A stretch of DNA of 64,000 bases from G963678255 sp963678255 (GTDB lineage: Bacteria; Cloacimonadota; Cloacimonadia; Cloacimonadales; WRIO01). Of the stretch, positions 17,664-25,965 are shown piece by piece. The notes below the pieces were generated by a model. The model did no database searches, was not told the DNA's origin, and was given only the letters and a program-made list of their open reading frames with translations. The DNA is taken from the NCBI GenBank assembly GCA_963678255.2, contig OY782778.1, positions 124,001 through 188,000 of the forward strand. The letters are read 5' to 3'. A program made the translations under genes and the position numbers. The first letter of the stretch is position 1; the number at the start of each line of letters is the position of its first letter.

Positions 17664-17760
17664 AATAAGTATGTTAACAGAGTATTAAATCATTTGGTTT
17701 TATTGTAAGATAAACCTTTAATAACCTAATAACAAAAAAAATTGAAATCGTATTATGTAG
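17664..17760 (+). repeat. Direct repeat flanking the hydrolase-SIR2 block, right copy
   Basis: Diverged copy of 12012-12107 in the same orientation. The best-conserved parts are TTGGTTTTATTGTAAGATAA (17694-17713) and TCGTATTATGTA (17748-17759). Confidence 0.75.
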
Positions 17761-17793
17761 AGATGTAATGCATGGTAGAGGGCAATACATGAA

Positions 17794-17817
17794 AGAGACG
17801 CAAAGCATTGCGTCTCT
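17794..17817 (+). repeat. AGAGACGC palindromic repeat, copy 3
   Basis: Identical stem and loop to 10209 and 11889. The right flank continues TACGACATTTAATATCTTG. Confidence 0.85.
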
Positions 17818-17887
17818 ACGACATTTAATATCTTGTTGTGTTGAAATCATATCCACCTCTAATGCATGGTAGTGGGCAATACATGAA

Positions 17888-17911
17888 AGAGACGCAAAGC
17901 ATTGCGTCTCT
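17888..17911 (+). repeat. AGAGACGC palindromic repeat, copy 4
   Basis: Identical stem and loop, exactly 94 bases after copy 3 with matching flanks, so copies 3 and 4 form a tandem duplication. Confidence 0.85.
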
Positions 17912-18048
17912 ACGATATTTAATATCTTGTTGTGTTGAAATCATTTCCAGAGGATCGACAGATAGTTAAGATAATCTGGTCGAACACCTTGGGTTTGCCT
18001 CTACATTGGATTTATCAATAGTGTCCTAAATATCAAAATAACAACACT

Positions 18049-18594
18049 CTACCCAAAAGGTGCAGTTAATTGCTGAATTGGAGAGTAATCCTTTGTTAAA
18101 ACAGTTTTATATTCAAAGAAATATGTGATATAATCAATTAAAAGCAGAGCATTGAGTTTATAGAAATTGGTGACTTTAGGCAGAAATTTAACACGGATAT
18201 AATCTGCTAAAGAAAGGGAAGCAAAGAATTTAAAAAAATCTTCAGGAGTGAGAGATTTATTTTGAGTACTTTGCAATAATTGATCAAGTTTATGGGTAAT
18301 TTTTAAGAAAATTGAGTAATTACTAAGAAATTTACGTCTGATATGCGGGTATTCTTTTTTATATTGTTTGGCATAGAGAGATAATTCGGTTTTAAAGCGA
18401 AGGGGTAGCACTTCCCATATTTGTAAAGTTACAGATTGCAATTCTTTAATTTTACGATTTTGAGGCATTTCCGGAACAGGGTAGTAATTTCGAGTGAAGC
18501 AAATCGTTCCTTCATTATGGTAACAATAGACGACATCGTCTCGTTTTCCGCCTTTTGGATAAAGTGTTGAGCCTGGTTTAAAGAAAACACGCAT
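18049..18594 (-). CDS. Orphan hypothetical protein, 181 residues
   Basis: The ATG at 18594 has AAGGAAAAATT directly upstream, a convincing start. The N-terminal third (MRVFFKPGSTLYPKGGKRDD, then VVYCYHNEGTICFTRNYYPVPEMP) looks like a beta-rich segment. The rest is helical and basic, with a Phe/Leu-rich C-terminus. No signal peptide or membrane segment is visible. I do not recognise the family. It sits alone between palindromic repeats and hairpin array 2, so it may belong to the mobile region. The coding signal is good (long frame, proper start), but the function is unknown. Confidence 0.65.
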   Translation of the reverse strand: MRVFFKPGSTLYPKGGKRDDVVYCYHNEGTICFTRNYYPVPEMPQNRKIKELQSVTLQIWEVLPLRFKTELSLYAKQYKKEYPHIRRKFLSNYSIFLKITHKLDQLLQSTQNKSLTPEDFFKFFASLSLADYIRVKFLPKVTNFYKLNALLLIDYITYFFEYKTVLTKDYSPIQQLTAPFG

Positions 18595-18768
18595 AATTTT
18601 TCCTTTTTTATGCAGATTAATAATTAAACATCATTATAATATAAAGATATAAGTTGATTATTTGTCAATCTTTTTTTTATTTATTTTTTTTGTTTATAGT
18701 ATAAAGCAAAAATGAGTAAGCTCCAAGGAACTAAGCATCACCACCCCATTTATCAGTAGCCCCACTAA
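18595..18768. other. AT-rich spacer before array 2
   Basis: It holds the upstream region of the orphan gene with T-rich runs. No gene or clear promoter could be assigned. Confidence 0.5.
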
Positions 18769-19525
18769 GATTACAGGGCTAAAGCCCCTAAATATGATTC
18801 ATGTTTTATTCTACGAAGATTACAGGGCTAAAGCCCCTAAATATGATTCATGTTTTATTCTACGAAGATTACAGGGCTAAAACCCCTAAATATGATTCAT
18901 GTTTTATTCTACGAAGATTACAGGGCTAAAGCCCCTAAATATGATTCATGTTTTATTCTACGAAGATTGCAGGGCTAAAGCCCCTAAATATGATTCATGT
19001 TTTATTCTACGAAGATTGCAGGGCTAAAGCCCCTAAATATGATTCATGTTTTATTCTACGAAGATTACAGGGCTAAAGCCCCTAAATATGTTTCATGTTT
19101 TATTCTACGAAGATTACAGGGCTAAAGCCCCTAAATATGATTCATGTTTTATTCTACGAAGATTACAGGGCTAAAGCCCCTAAATATGATTCATGTTTTA
19201 TTCTACGAAGATTACAGGGCTAAAGCCCCTAAATATGATTCATGTTTTATTCTACGAAGATTACAGGGCTAAAGCCCCTAAATATGATTCATGTTTTATT
19301 CTACGAAGATTACTGGGCTAAAGCCCCTAAATATGATTCATGTTTTATTCTAGAAAGATTACAGGGCTAAAGCCCCTTAATATGATTCATGTTTTATTCT
19401 ACGAAGATTACAGGGCTAAAGCCCCTTAATATGATTCATGTTTTATTCTACAAAGATTGCAGGGCTAAAGCCCCTAAATATGATTCATGTTTTATTCTAC
19501 GAAGATTGAAGGGCTAAAGCCCCTA
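18769..19525 (+). repeat. Tandem hairpin array 2, 16 units of exactly 49 bp
   Basis: Units start every 49 bases from 18769 to 19504 with no indel; the last stops after its hairpin. Each begins GATTACAGGGCTAAAGCCCC and ends TTTTATTCTACGAA. The core GGGCT-AA-AGCCC is a 5-bp-stem hairpin. Substitutions are few (GATTGCAGGG in units 5, 6 and 15; CCCCTTAAT in 13 and 14; one stem mismatch in unit 3). The period is not a multiple of 3, so it is not coding. The core and the TTCTAC...GAAGATTA junction match array 1. The array ends 112 bp before the gltX promoter. Confidence 0.95.
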
Positions 19526-19637
19526 ATAAAGACAATCTGGAGTAGATATTTGATATCAAAGCCAAATATGAAAGTCATATAGTGGGGGAAAAGTACACAT
19601 TCTCTATTAATTTGAGTTTTTCGAACTAAGATACCTC

Positions 19638-19665
19638 TTGACAGTGATTAAAAGTTCAAAATACT
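19638..19665 (+). promoter_or_regulatory. Promoter of gltX
   Basis: TTGACA (19638-19643), 16-base spacer, AATACT (19660-19665), 27 bases before the gltX ATG. Confidence 0.55.
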
Positions 19666-19692
19666 TGAAAAAAACTGATATGAGGTGAAACA

Positions 19693-21129
19693 ATGGATAA
19701 ACCGATCAGAGTACGTTTTGCACCAAGCCCAACAGGAATGTTGCACTTAGGAGGAGTTCGTACAGCTTTATACGATTATTTAATGGCTAAAAGTACTGGT
19801 GGAAAATTTATCTTAAGAATTGAAGATACAGATCAATCCAGATATGTAGAAGGATCTGTTGAGAATTTAATAGAATCCTTACAAAAATTGGGTATTCATT
19901 TTGACGAAGGTCCGATAATAGGCGGAAACTACGGTCCCTATTTCCAATCACAAAGATTAGATATTTATCAAGGTTATGTTGATGAATTGATAAAAAAAGG
20001 AGTTGCATATCATTGTTTTTGTTCAAAAGAAGAGCTTGATCAAATGCGACAGACTCAACAAGAAAACAATTTAACGACCAAATACAATGGTAAATGCAGA
20101 AGCCTGACTCAAGAAGAGATTGACAAGAAGATCTCAGAAGGACTTCCTTATGTGATCCGTCTAAAAATGCCTGAAAACAGATCTTTCTCAATTGAGGATT
20201 ATATTCGCGGTCATGTGGAAATTGATTCTTCACTTATAGATGATCAGGTTATACTTAAAACAGATAAATTTCCTACGTATCATTTAGCAGCTGTTATTGA
20301 TGATCATTTAATGGAAATCTCACACGTCTTACGAGGTGAAGAATGGTTACCAAGCACACCCAAACATATTTTTATCTACGAAAACTTAGGTTGGACTCCG
20401 CCTATTTGGGTTCATCTTCCACTATTACTCAATGTCGATCGAAGTAAATTAAGTAAAAGACACGGTGATTTCTCAGTAGATAATTATCTAAAAATGGGAT
20501 ATTTAAAAGAATCAATTATCAATTTTGTTGCTTTACTTGGGTGGCATTCAGCTGATGATAGAGAGCTTTATACTCTTGAAGAATTAACAAAAGAGTTCTC
20601 ACTACAACGTGTTAATAAAGCAGGAGCAATCTTTGATATCACAAAACTAGACTGGATGAACGGTATGTATATGCGTTCACTTGATCTTGGGTATATTGCC
20701 GATGAAGCAGAGAAATATTTCCTAGAAAAAGACTTTGATCTCTCAGATAGAACGAAATATCTTAAAGTCATTGAAGACTCCAGAGGACGTGTTTCAACTC
20801 TGCCACAAATGACAGAACACGCATCACATTATTATATTGACCTTGTTATCAGCGAAGAAGATCAATTAATCTTAGTTAAAGAGTCTTCAAAAGCAGTTTT
20901 AAACTGGTATCTGAATTTGTTAACTCAAAATGAATCATTGACAAAAGAACAGACTGCTGAAGCCGTAAAAAAGGGTATGGTCGAACTTGCCATAAAAGGT
21001 AAAGACTACTATGCTCCTATAAGAATCGCTTTATTTGGATCTGCTCATGGTCCCGATATTCCAACACTAATTGATGTTTTAGGGTTTGAACTAACAATTG
21101 ACAGATTAAAAAAAGCTTTAGCTTTATAG
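19693..21129 (+). CDS. gltX: Glutamyl-tRNA synthetase
   Basis: 478 residues, normal bacterial length. It charges tRNA-Glu (and tRNA-Gln if the organism uses the transamidation route) with glutamate. The class I signature HIGH appears as SPTGMLHLGGVRTALY (12-27) and the KMSKS equivalent as KLSKRHG near 257. The C-terminal anticodon-binding part is complete. The start ATG has GAGGTG 5 bases upstream and its own promoter. A terminator-like hairpin follows the stop, so the gene is probably transcribed alone. Confidence 0.97.
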   Translation: MDKPIRVRFAPSPTGMLHLGGVRTALYDYLMAKSTGGKFILRIEDTDQSRYVEGSVENLIESLQKLGIHFDEGPIIGGNYGPYFQSQRLDIYQGYVDELIKKGVAYHCFCSKEELDQMRQTQQENNLTTKYNGKCRSLTQEEIDKKISEGLPYVIRLKMPENRSFSIEDYIRGHVEIDSSLIDDQVILKTDKFPTYHLAAVIDDHLMEISHVLRGEEWLPSTPKHIFIYENLGWTPPIWVHLPLLLNVDRSKLSKRHGDFSVDNYLKMGYLKESIINFVALLGWHSADDRELYTLEELTKEFSLQRVNKAGAIFDITKLDWMNGMYMRSLDLGYIADEAEKYFLEKDFDLSDRTKYLKVIEDSRGRVSTLPQMTEHASHYYIDLVISEEDQLILVKESSKAVLNWYLNLLTQNESLTKEQTAEAVKKGMVELAIKGKDYYAPIRIALFGSAHGPDIPTLIDVLGFELTIDRLKKALAL

Positions 21130-21147
21130 TTTTCAATATTATAATCC

Positions 21148-21199
21148 AGAGTGCTGATAAATTCAATAAATACTTTGAAATTATTCATCACTCTTTTTT
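21148..21199 (+). terminator. Terminator after gltX
   Basis: Long imperfect stem closing with AGAGTG (21148-21153) and CACTCT (21189-21194), followed by a T run. Confidence 0.55.
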
Positions 21200-21222
21200 A
21201 AATAAACTGCGTGAGGAAATAA

Positions 21223-22797
21223 ATGTCTGAATGTTTGCTTTTTAACGGGATGATTTATGGTTATCCTAACCCAAAGATCAATGCTGTTTACATTGAAAAT
21301 CATTTGATAAAAGCAATTGGAGATTACCAAAGCCTTAAACCTTTGCTAAAAAATATTACAAATCAAATTGATCTTAAACAAAATGCGTTGTTACCTGCAT
21401 TTACAGACACGCATACTCACTTTTTTGTCCATAGTAGATTAAAAGATTCTCTAATTTTATGTTCAGCAAAAAGCATTGACGACATACGAGCACATTTCTT
21501 AGAATATCGAAAAAGAATCAATACAAAGACAAAATGGATACGGGGTTGGGGTTGGGATTTAAACCGTTATGCTCATCCAGAAGATCTTAACATTAAATTT
21601 TTAGATAAATATTTTCCTGATATTCCAGTTTCTCTTGATTCTTACGATCTACATAGCAAATTATGCAATTCTCTTGCTCTTGAAAAAGCAAATATTAACG
21701 CAAATACTCCTGATCCTCCAGGTGGGAGAATAGGTAAAGATTATAAAAATGAATTAACTGGTTATGTTTATGAACTCGCATGGGAACTAATCAATCGGAT
21801 TATTCCAGATTATTCTCAAGCTGAAAAAATTGATTTAATCAAATCAGCCATTAAAGATGCCTGGCAATACGGTATTAGTGGTGTTCATGTCATGGAAGAT
21901 GAAACAACCTTTAAGCTTTATGAGAATATTTGCCAAGGCTCTCAAGACTTTCGTTTTACCTGGCATTTTCCTTCTGATATTCTTGATCAGATGATAAATC
22001 GGCAGATTATTTCTTATTCAGGAGATGATTTTATCCGTTATGGAGGGATGAAAATCTATATGGATGGAGCTTTAGGAAGTCATACTGCCTGGATGGATGA
22101 ATCATATCCTGATGAACCCAATAACTTTGGCAGTAAGATTCTCGATCCTAATGACCTTTATAACCTAGTTTTAAAAGCAGGGAAACACAAAATAGCGTCA
22201 TCAATTCATGCAATAGGCAACAGATGCGTTCATGAAGTAATCGAGGCCATAAACAAGGTAAATGATGCCTTGGGCTATGGTCTTCCTCACAGGATAGAAC
22301 ATCTTCAGTGTATAAATCCTGAAGATATTACTCTTCTAAAACAAAGCAAAGCTTATTGTGCAATGCAACCTGTTCATATGAAAGAAGATATCGCTGTTAT
22401 AGAGAAAATTTGGGGAAAAGCTTCTCAAAATGCTTTTTTGTTTAGAACCCTACTCAACAATAAGATTCCTTTAGCTTTTGGTTCAGATGCCCCAGTTGAA
22501 ACCATTAATCCTTTTCAAGGCATTTACAGTGCGATTAAAAGACAAGCGCGGAATGACCCAAATCAGAAGATATGGAATAAAAACCAATGTATTACAGTGG
22601 AAGAATCCATTGCGGCTTATACAGATAAAGCCTCATTTATCAGCGGATTATCTCATAAAACAGGTTCCATTGATATTGGAAAATGGGCGGATCTGTTTGT
22701 AATTGATAAAAATTATCGAGAAGATGAAACTTTTTGGTTGACAGCAAAGAGCTTATTAACCATAGTTCACGGAAATTGTGTATATATAGATTTATAA
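21223..22797 (+). CDS. Amidohydrolase family 3 protein (YtcJ-like)
   Basis: 524 residues. It is a metal-dependent hydrolase with the TIM-barrel motifs DTHTHFFVH (metal ligands, about 62-70), a probable carboxylysine/acidic region, HAIGNRCVHE near 327 (SIHAIGN), HRIEHLQ near 354, and FGSDAPVETINPFQGIYSA near 420, with the catalytic Asp. The closing composite domain WADLFVIDKN is typical. Relatives (LAF3/YtcJ group) hydrolyse N-acyl or cyclic amides; the substrate here is unknown. No signal peptide is present, so it is cytosolic. GAGGAAAT precedes the ATG. Confidence 0.88.
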   Translation: MSECLLFNGMIYGYPNPKINAVYIENHLIKAIGDYQSLKPLLKNITNQIDLKQNALLPAFTDTHTHFFVHSRLKDSLILCSAKSIDDIRAHFLEYRKRINTKTKWIRGWGWDLNRYAHPEDLNIKFLDKYFPDIPVSLDSYDLHSKLCNSLALEKANINANTPDPPGGRIGKDYKNELTGYVYELAWELINRIIPDYSQAEKIDLIKSAIKDAWQYGISGVHVMEDETTFKLYENICQGSQDFRFTWHFPSDILDQMINRQIISYSGDDFIRYGGMKIYMDGALGSHTAWMDESYPDEPNNFGSKILDPNDLYNLVLKAGKHKIASSIHAIGNRCVHEVIEAINKVNDALGYGLPHRIEHLQCINPEDITLLKQSKAYCAMQPVHMKEDIAVIEKIWGKASQNAFLFRTLLNNKIPLAFGSDAPVETINPFQGIYSAIKRQARNDPNQKIWNKNQCITVEESIAAYTDKASFISGLSHKTGSIDIGKWADLFVIDKNYREDETFWLTAKSLLTIVHGNCVYIDL

Positions 22798-22800
22798 AAA

Positions 22801-22822
22801 TAATTACCATAAAAGGTAATTA
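22801..22822 (+). terminator. Hairpin between amidohydrolase and DUF2723 genes
   Basis: Perfect 8-bp stem TAATTACC / GGTAATTA with loop ATAAAA, 4 bases after the amidohydrolase stop. Only a weak T-rich tail follows, so it may attenuate rather than stop transcription. Confidence 0.45.
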
Positions 22823-22844
22823 ATTATTCTGTAATGGAGAAATT

Positions 22845-25541
22845 ATGGCAAGAAAAAGTGACAAGAGTTACCATTCTATTTTAAAAAAAGACGATCTACT
22901 AATCATAGATCCAGAAGCAATCAGACCTCAAAGAACGATTCCTTTCAAATTAAACACGTTAATCGCTTTAGGAGTTTTTGTCTTTACGCTGATTATTTAT
23001 ATGTTAACGAATGCAAAATCCCTGTCTTTCTGGGATTCGGGAGAATACATTACGTGTAGTAGCATACTTGGTATTCCTCATGCCCCAGGTAATCCATTTT
23101 ATATTATTCTGGGAAGATTCTTTTGTATTATGGGAGGAGGGATCCCCCATGCTATGATCGTCAGTTTCATCTCTTCTTTACTATCGGCTTTAGGCGTAAT
23201 GTTTACGTATCTCATGACAGTTCAACTATTAACAATGGTAGAAAAAAACAAATACCTCATAATCTCTGGAGGAATCATAGCTGCCTTCCTTACAGCGTTT
23301 TCTTTCACCTACTGGCAAAATGCAATAGAGGCTGAAGTATATGGAGGGCTAGCATTTATAATCAATCTAATTATCTGGTTAACCTTTGTCTGGGTAAAAA
23401 AACAAAAAGATTTTTCTCACCAAACCCTACTACTCTTGATAGTCTATATCTTTTTTCTTGGTTTCTGTATTCATCAAACTTCACTTCAAATCGCACCGGC
23501 TATTCTTTATATTATTTTCTATCCATTAATTATGAAACATATAAAGACTTCTTCTTTCTGGATGAAATGCGGTTTTTATACTTTGGGATTATTAATCGTG
23601 TACGTTATCTTTAATAAAATAGGTCAGGCGACCAATATTCCAGTATTAGAAAAATTCGTACTTGGCATTGCTTTTTTTGGAATACTTTATTATTATCTTC
23701 GAGACAAAATATCTAAAAGGGTCTGGTTATTAGCTTTAGGCTTAATAATTATTGGTTTCAGTCCCCATATCTTTTTATATATCCGATCTTCAATTAGGCC
23801 CTATATTAATGAAGGATATCCTCATAATTTTAATCTTTTTATGGATTATATTCTTAGAAGACAATATGGAGATTTTAGCTTTTTAGAGAGAAGGGCTTCG
23901 TTATTTTCAGAACAAATAGGATATCATTTTCTCAGATATTTCAGCTGGCAGTTTATGCATGTAGAAACTGTAGCACAATGGTTTAAAGCACCTGTGATGC
24001 TCATTCAGATGATATCAAATCTTTTAGTCGCTTTTCTTGGGCTAATGGGTTTTTACTTTACTTTCAAAAAGAATAAACATACTTTCAGATATATTGTATC
24101 TATCTTTTTTATGGTTTCCATTGCCATGATATTTGTCATGAATCTATCTGACAAAGAAGTTCGCGATCGAGATTATTTCTTTGTTACAGCTTATAACTTT
24201 TGGGCAGTCATTATGGGTATCGGGGTTATCGGATTAATCCGTTCCTTAGATTTTTTAAAAGCAAGAAAAGCTATACAAGCATTTTTACTTATAATTCTCT
24301 TATCTTACCCTATGGTCAATATGGGTAGCCAATACTTTATCCATGATCGTACCGGCGAATTAATATCTTTGGACTATGGTTTAAACATCATTAATAGTAT
24401 TGAAGAAAATGCGATTATCTTTACAAATGGAGATAATGACACCTTCCCTCTTTGGTATGCTCAGGCAGTAAAAGACCCCAATTCTGTTGAGTATGTTCAT
24501 CCTGCAAAAGATGTGTATCCTACAGAAAATACAAAAGCCATTATAAAAGATGCAATTGAATACAAAAATCAACAAGGTTTTGGAGTTAGAAAAGATGTCA
24601 CGATAGCCAACCTTAGCCTTCTCAATACACCTTGGTATATCAGACAACTAAGAGATAAAGAAGGCGTAGAATTTTCAATGGATGATAAACAAATAGATCA
24701 ACTACGACCTTTTAAACTTCCTACAGATTCAGAAGTTGAGATCAATTCTCCCAATAATGCAGACAATTTCACAATTTCTCTAAAAGAAGGTCTTGTTCTT
24801 TATGTATCCAATATTGCTGTTATTCAAATTATCAAAGATAATTATGGTAAAAGGCCAATATATTTTGCAGTGACCTGCTCAGAAACTTCTGGATTTGATC
24901 AACATCTCAGAAATGAAGGGATGGTTGATCGACTTGTGCCAATTGAAGGAAAAGAACAATTAGATCTAGATCGAACAATTAAAAACCTAAATGAAGTTTA
25001 TAAATACAGAGGCATCTTTAATGATAAACTCTATAAAGATGAAAATATGGTACGACTAATCACCAATTATGGTGCAGCTTATATGAGACTATCTGAATAT
25101 TATAAGAAACAGAAAGACTTTAAATCTGCGGAAACTTACTTTAATAAAGCCTTAACATTTATTCAAGATAAGAGTAGATTCTTAGGGCTAAAAACTGTCT
25201 TATTAATGGAATCAGGTAAACCTGATGAAGCTGCTAAGTTAATTGATGAAATTATTAAGAATGATCCAAAGAATTCACAAGCATTAATTCAATATTCATA
25301 TGCACTTCTAAAACAACACAGATTTGATGAGGCATATAAATATCTCAGAATAGCAGCTCAGATTTCACCAGATTCGAAAGATCTTGCGGCATTAATCACA
25401 CAAGCTTCCGTTATCTATAATATGCGTAAACAAGGGATTGAAATCCTAGTAACCATGGCGCCATATTCACAAGAAGCAACACAATTCATTACTTATCTTC
25501 AAGATCCTGATTTCAACTTAGATAATCAAGAACTAGAATAA
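22845..25541 (+). CDS. DUF2723 membrane glycosyltransferase-like protein with TPR tail
   Basis: 898 residues. After a 50-residue cytosolic N-terminus there are about 12 membrane segments (roughly 50-500). The first loop carries SFWDSGEYITCSSILGIPH (66-84) and APGNPF, the signature of DUF2723/GT117 proteins, which are related to O-mannosyltransferases (TMEM260-like) and have an acidic catalytic residue there. A periplasmic domain (500-720) begins with EENAIIFTNGDNDTFPLWY. TPR repeats follow (about 745-870: AETYFNKALTF, ALIQYSYALLKQH). It probably transfers a sugar from a lipid-linked donor to secreted proteins. GGAGA precedes the ATG. Confidence 0.85.
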   Translation: MARKSDKSYHSILKKDDLLIIDPEAIRPQRTIPFKLNTLIALGVFVFTLIIYMLTNAKSLSFWDSGEYITCSSILGIPHAPGNPFYIILGRFFCIMGGGIPHAMIVSFISSLLSALGVMFTYLMTVQLLTMVEKNKYLIISGGIIAAFLTAFSFTYWQNAIEAEVYGGLAFIINLIIWLTFVWVKKQKDFSHQTLLLLIVYIFFLGFCIHQTSLQIAPAILYIIFYPLIMKHIKTSSFWMKCGFYTLGLLIVYVIFNKIGQATNIPVLEKFVLGIAFFGILYYYLRDKISKRVWLLALGLIIIGFSPHIFLYIRSSIRPYINEGYPHNFNLFMDYILRRQYGDFSFLERRASLFSEQIGYHFLRYFSWQFMHVETVAQWFKAPVMLIQMISNLLVAFLGLMGFYFTFKKNKHTFRYIVSIFFMVSIAMIFVMNLSDKEVRDRDYFFVTAYNFWAVIMGIGVIGLIRSLDFLKARKAIQAFLLIILLSYPMVNMGSQYFIHDRTGELISLDYGLNIINSIEENAIIFTNGDNDTFPLWYAQAVKDPNSVEYVHPAKDVYPTENTKAIIKDAIEYKNQQGFGVRKDVTIANLSLLNTPWYIRQLRDKEGVEFSMDDKQIDQLRPFKLPTDSEVEINSPNNADNFTISLKEGLVLYVSNIAVIQIIKDNYGKRPIYFAVTCSETSGFDQHLRNEGMVDRLVPIEGKEQLDLDRTIKNLNEVYKYRGIFNDKLYKDENMVRLITNYGAAYMRLSEYYKKQKDFKSAETYFNKALTFIQDKSRFLGLKTVLLMESGKPDEAAKLIDEIIKNDPKNSQALIQYSYALLKQHRFDEAYKYLRIAAQISPDSKDLAALITQASVIYNMRKQGIEILVTMAPYSQEATQFITYLQDPDFNLDNQELE

Positions 25542-25560
25542 AAAATTGATAAACTTATAA

Positions 25561-25594
25561 AAAGGCAGTCAAAAGACTGCCTTTATTATTTTTA
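25561..25594 (+). terminator. Rho-independent terminator
   Basis: Perfect 10-bp stem AAAGGCAGTC / GACTGCCTTT with loop AAAA, followed by ATTATTTTT. Confidence 0.88.
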
Positions 25595-25902
25595 AGTATG
25601 TTTTTAATACTTGTAGTTAATACTTAGGTTAGTTTATAATCCTTTCTTAGAAAATTGAATCAAATCACAGCATTAAGATAAGATCTATACCGCTAATTCC
25701 AAATAGTTTTATACTGAATAAATCAATTTCTTTAATTATCAAAAATCACATCTCAGATAACAATATTTCTATTTTAAAACCTACATTACTTTTAATTTAA
25801 GATATCCTAGCAAATGATAGCTCTTAATGGAGAATAGTTTTGCTAACTAACTAACTCAAAAATAAAGATTAATACTTAATTATATAAATAATACAAAAAT
25901 TC
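25595..25902. other. AT-rich intergenic region, nothing recognised
   Basis: No ORF, repeat or clear hairpin between the terminator and the next promoter. Confidence 0.5.
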
Positions 25903-25930
25903 TTGACTTTAAATATTTTTGTGCTAAAGT
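25903..25930 (+). promoter_or_regulatory. Promoter of the hybrid kinase-PspC-ligase operon
   Basis: TTGACT (25903-25908), 16-base spacer, TAAAGT (25925-25930), 35 bases before the ATG at 25966. The TTG of the -35 box is the first codon of the longest ORF. Confidence 0.6.
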
Positions 25931-25965
25931 CTGTGTTGAAAAGTTTTATACTTGAGGATAAAATA

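Larger units (their letters stand above)
17592..18048. other. Gene-free stretch upstream of the SIR2 gene with repeats
   Basis: It contains the right copy of the flanking direct repeat (17664-17760), two palindromic repeats 94 bp apart (17794, 17888) that form a tandem duplication of the TGCATGGTAG...ATCATATCC unit, and a degraded copy of 10333-10420 (17945-18030). The SIR2 promoter must lie in 17592-17700 on the - strand; I could not assign it. Confidence 0.6.

Noticed and set aside
406..19525. Arrays 1 and 2 as CRISPR arrays.
   Set aside because: The whole unit is repeated, including the stretch that would be the spacer, and no cas genes are present.
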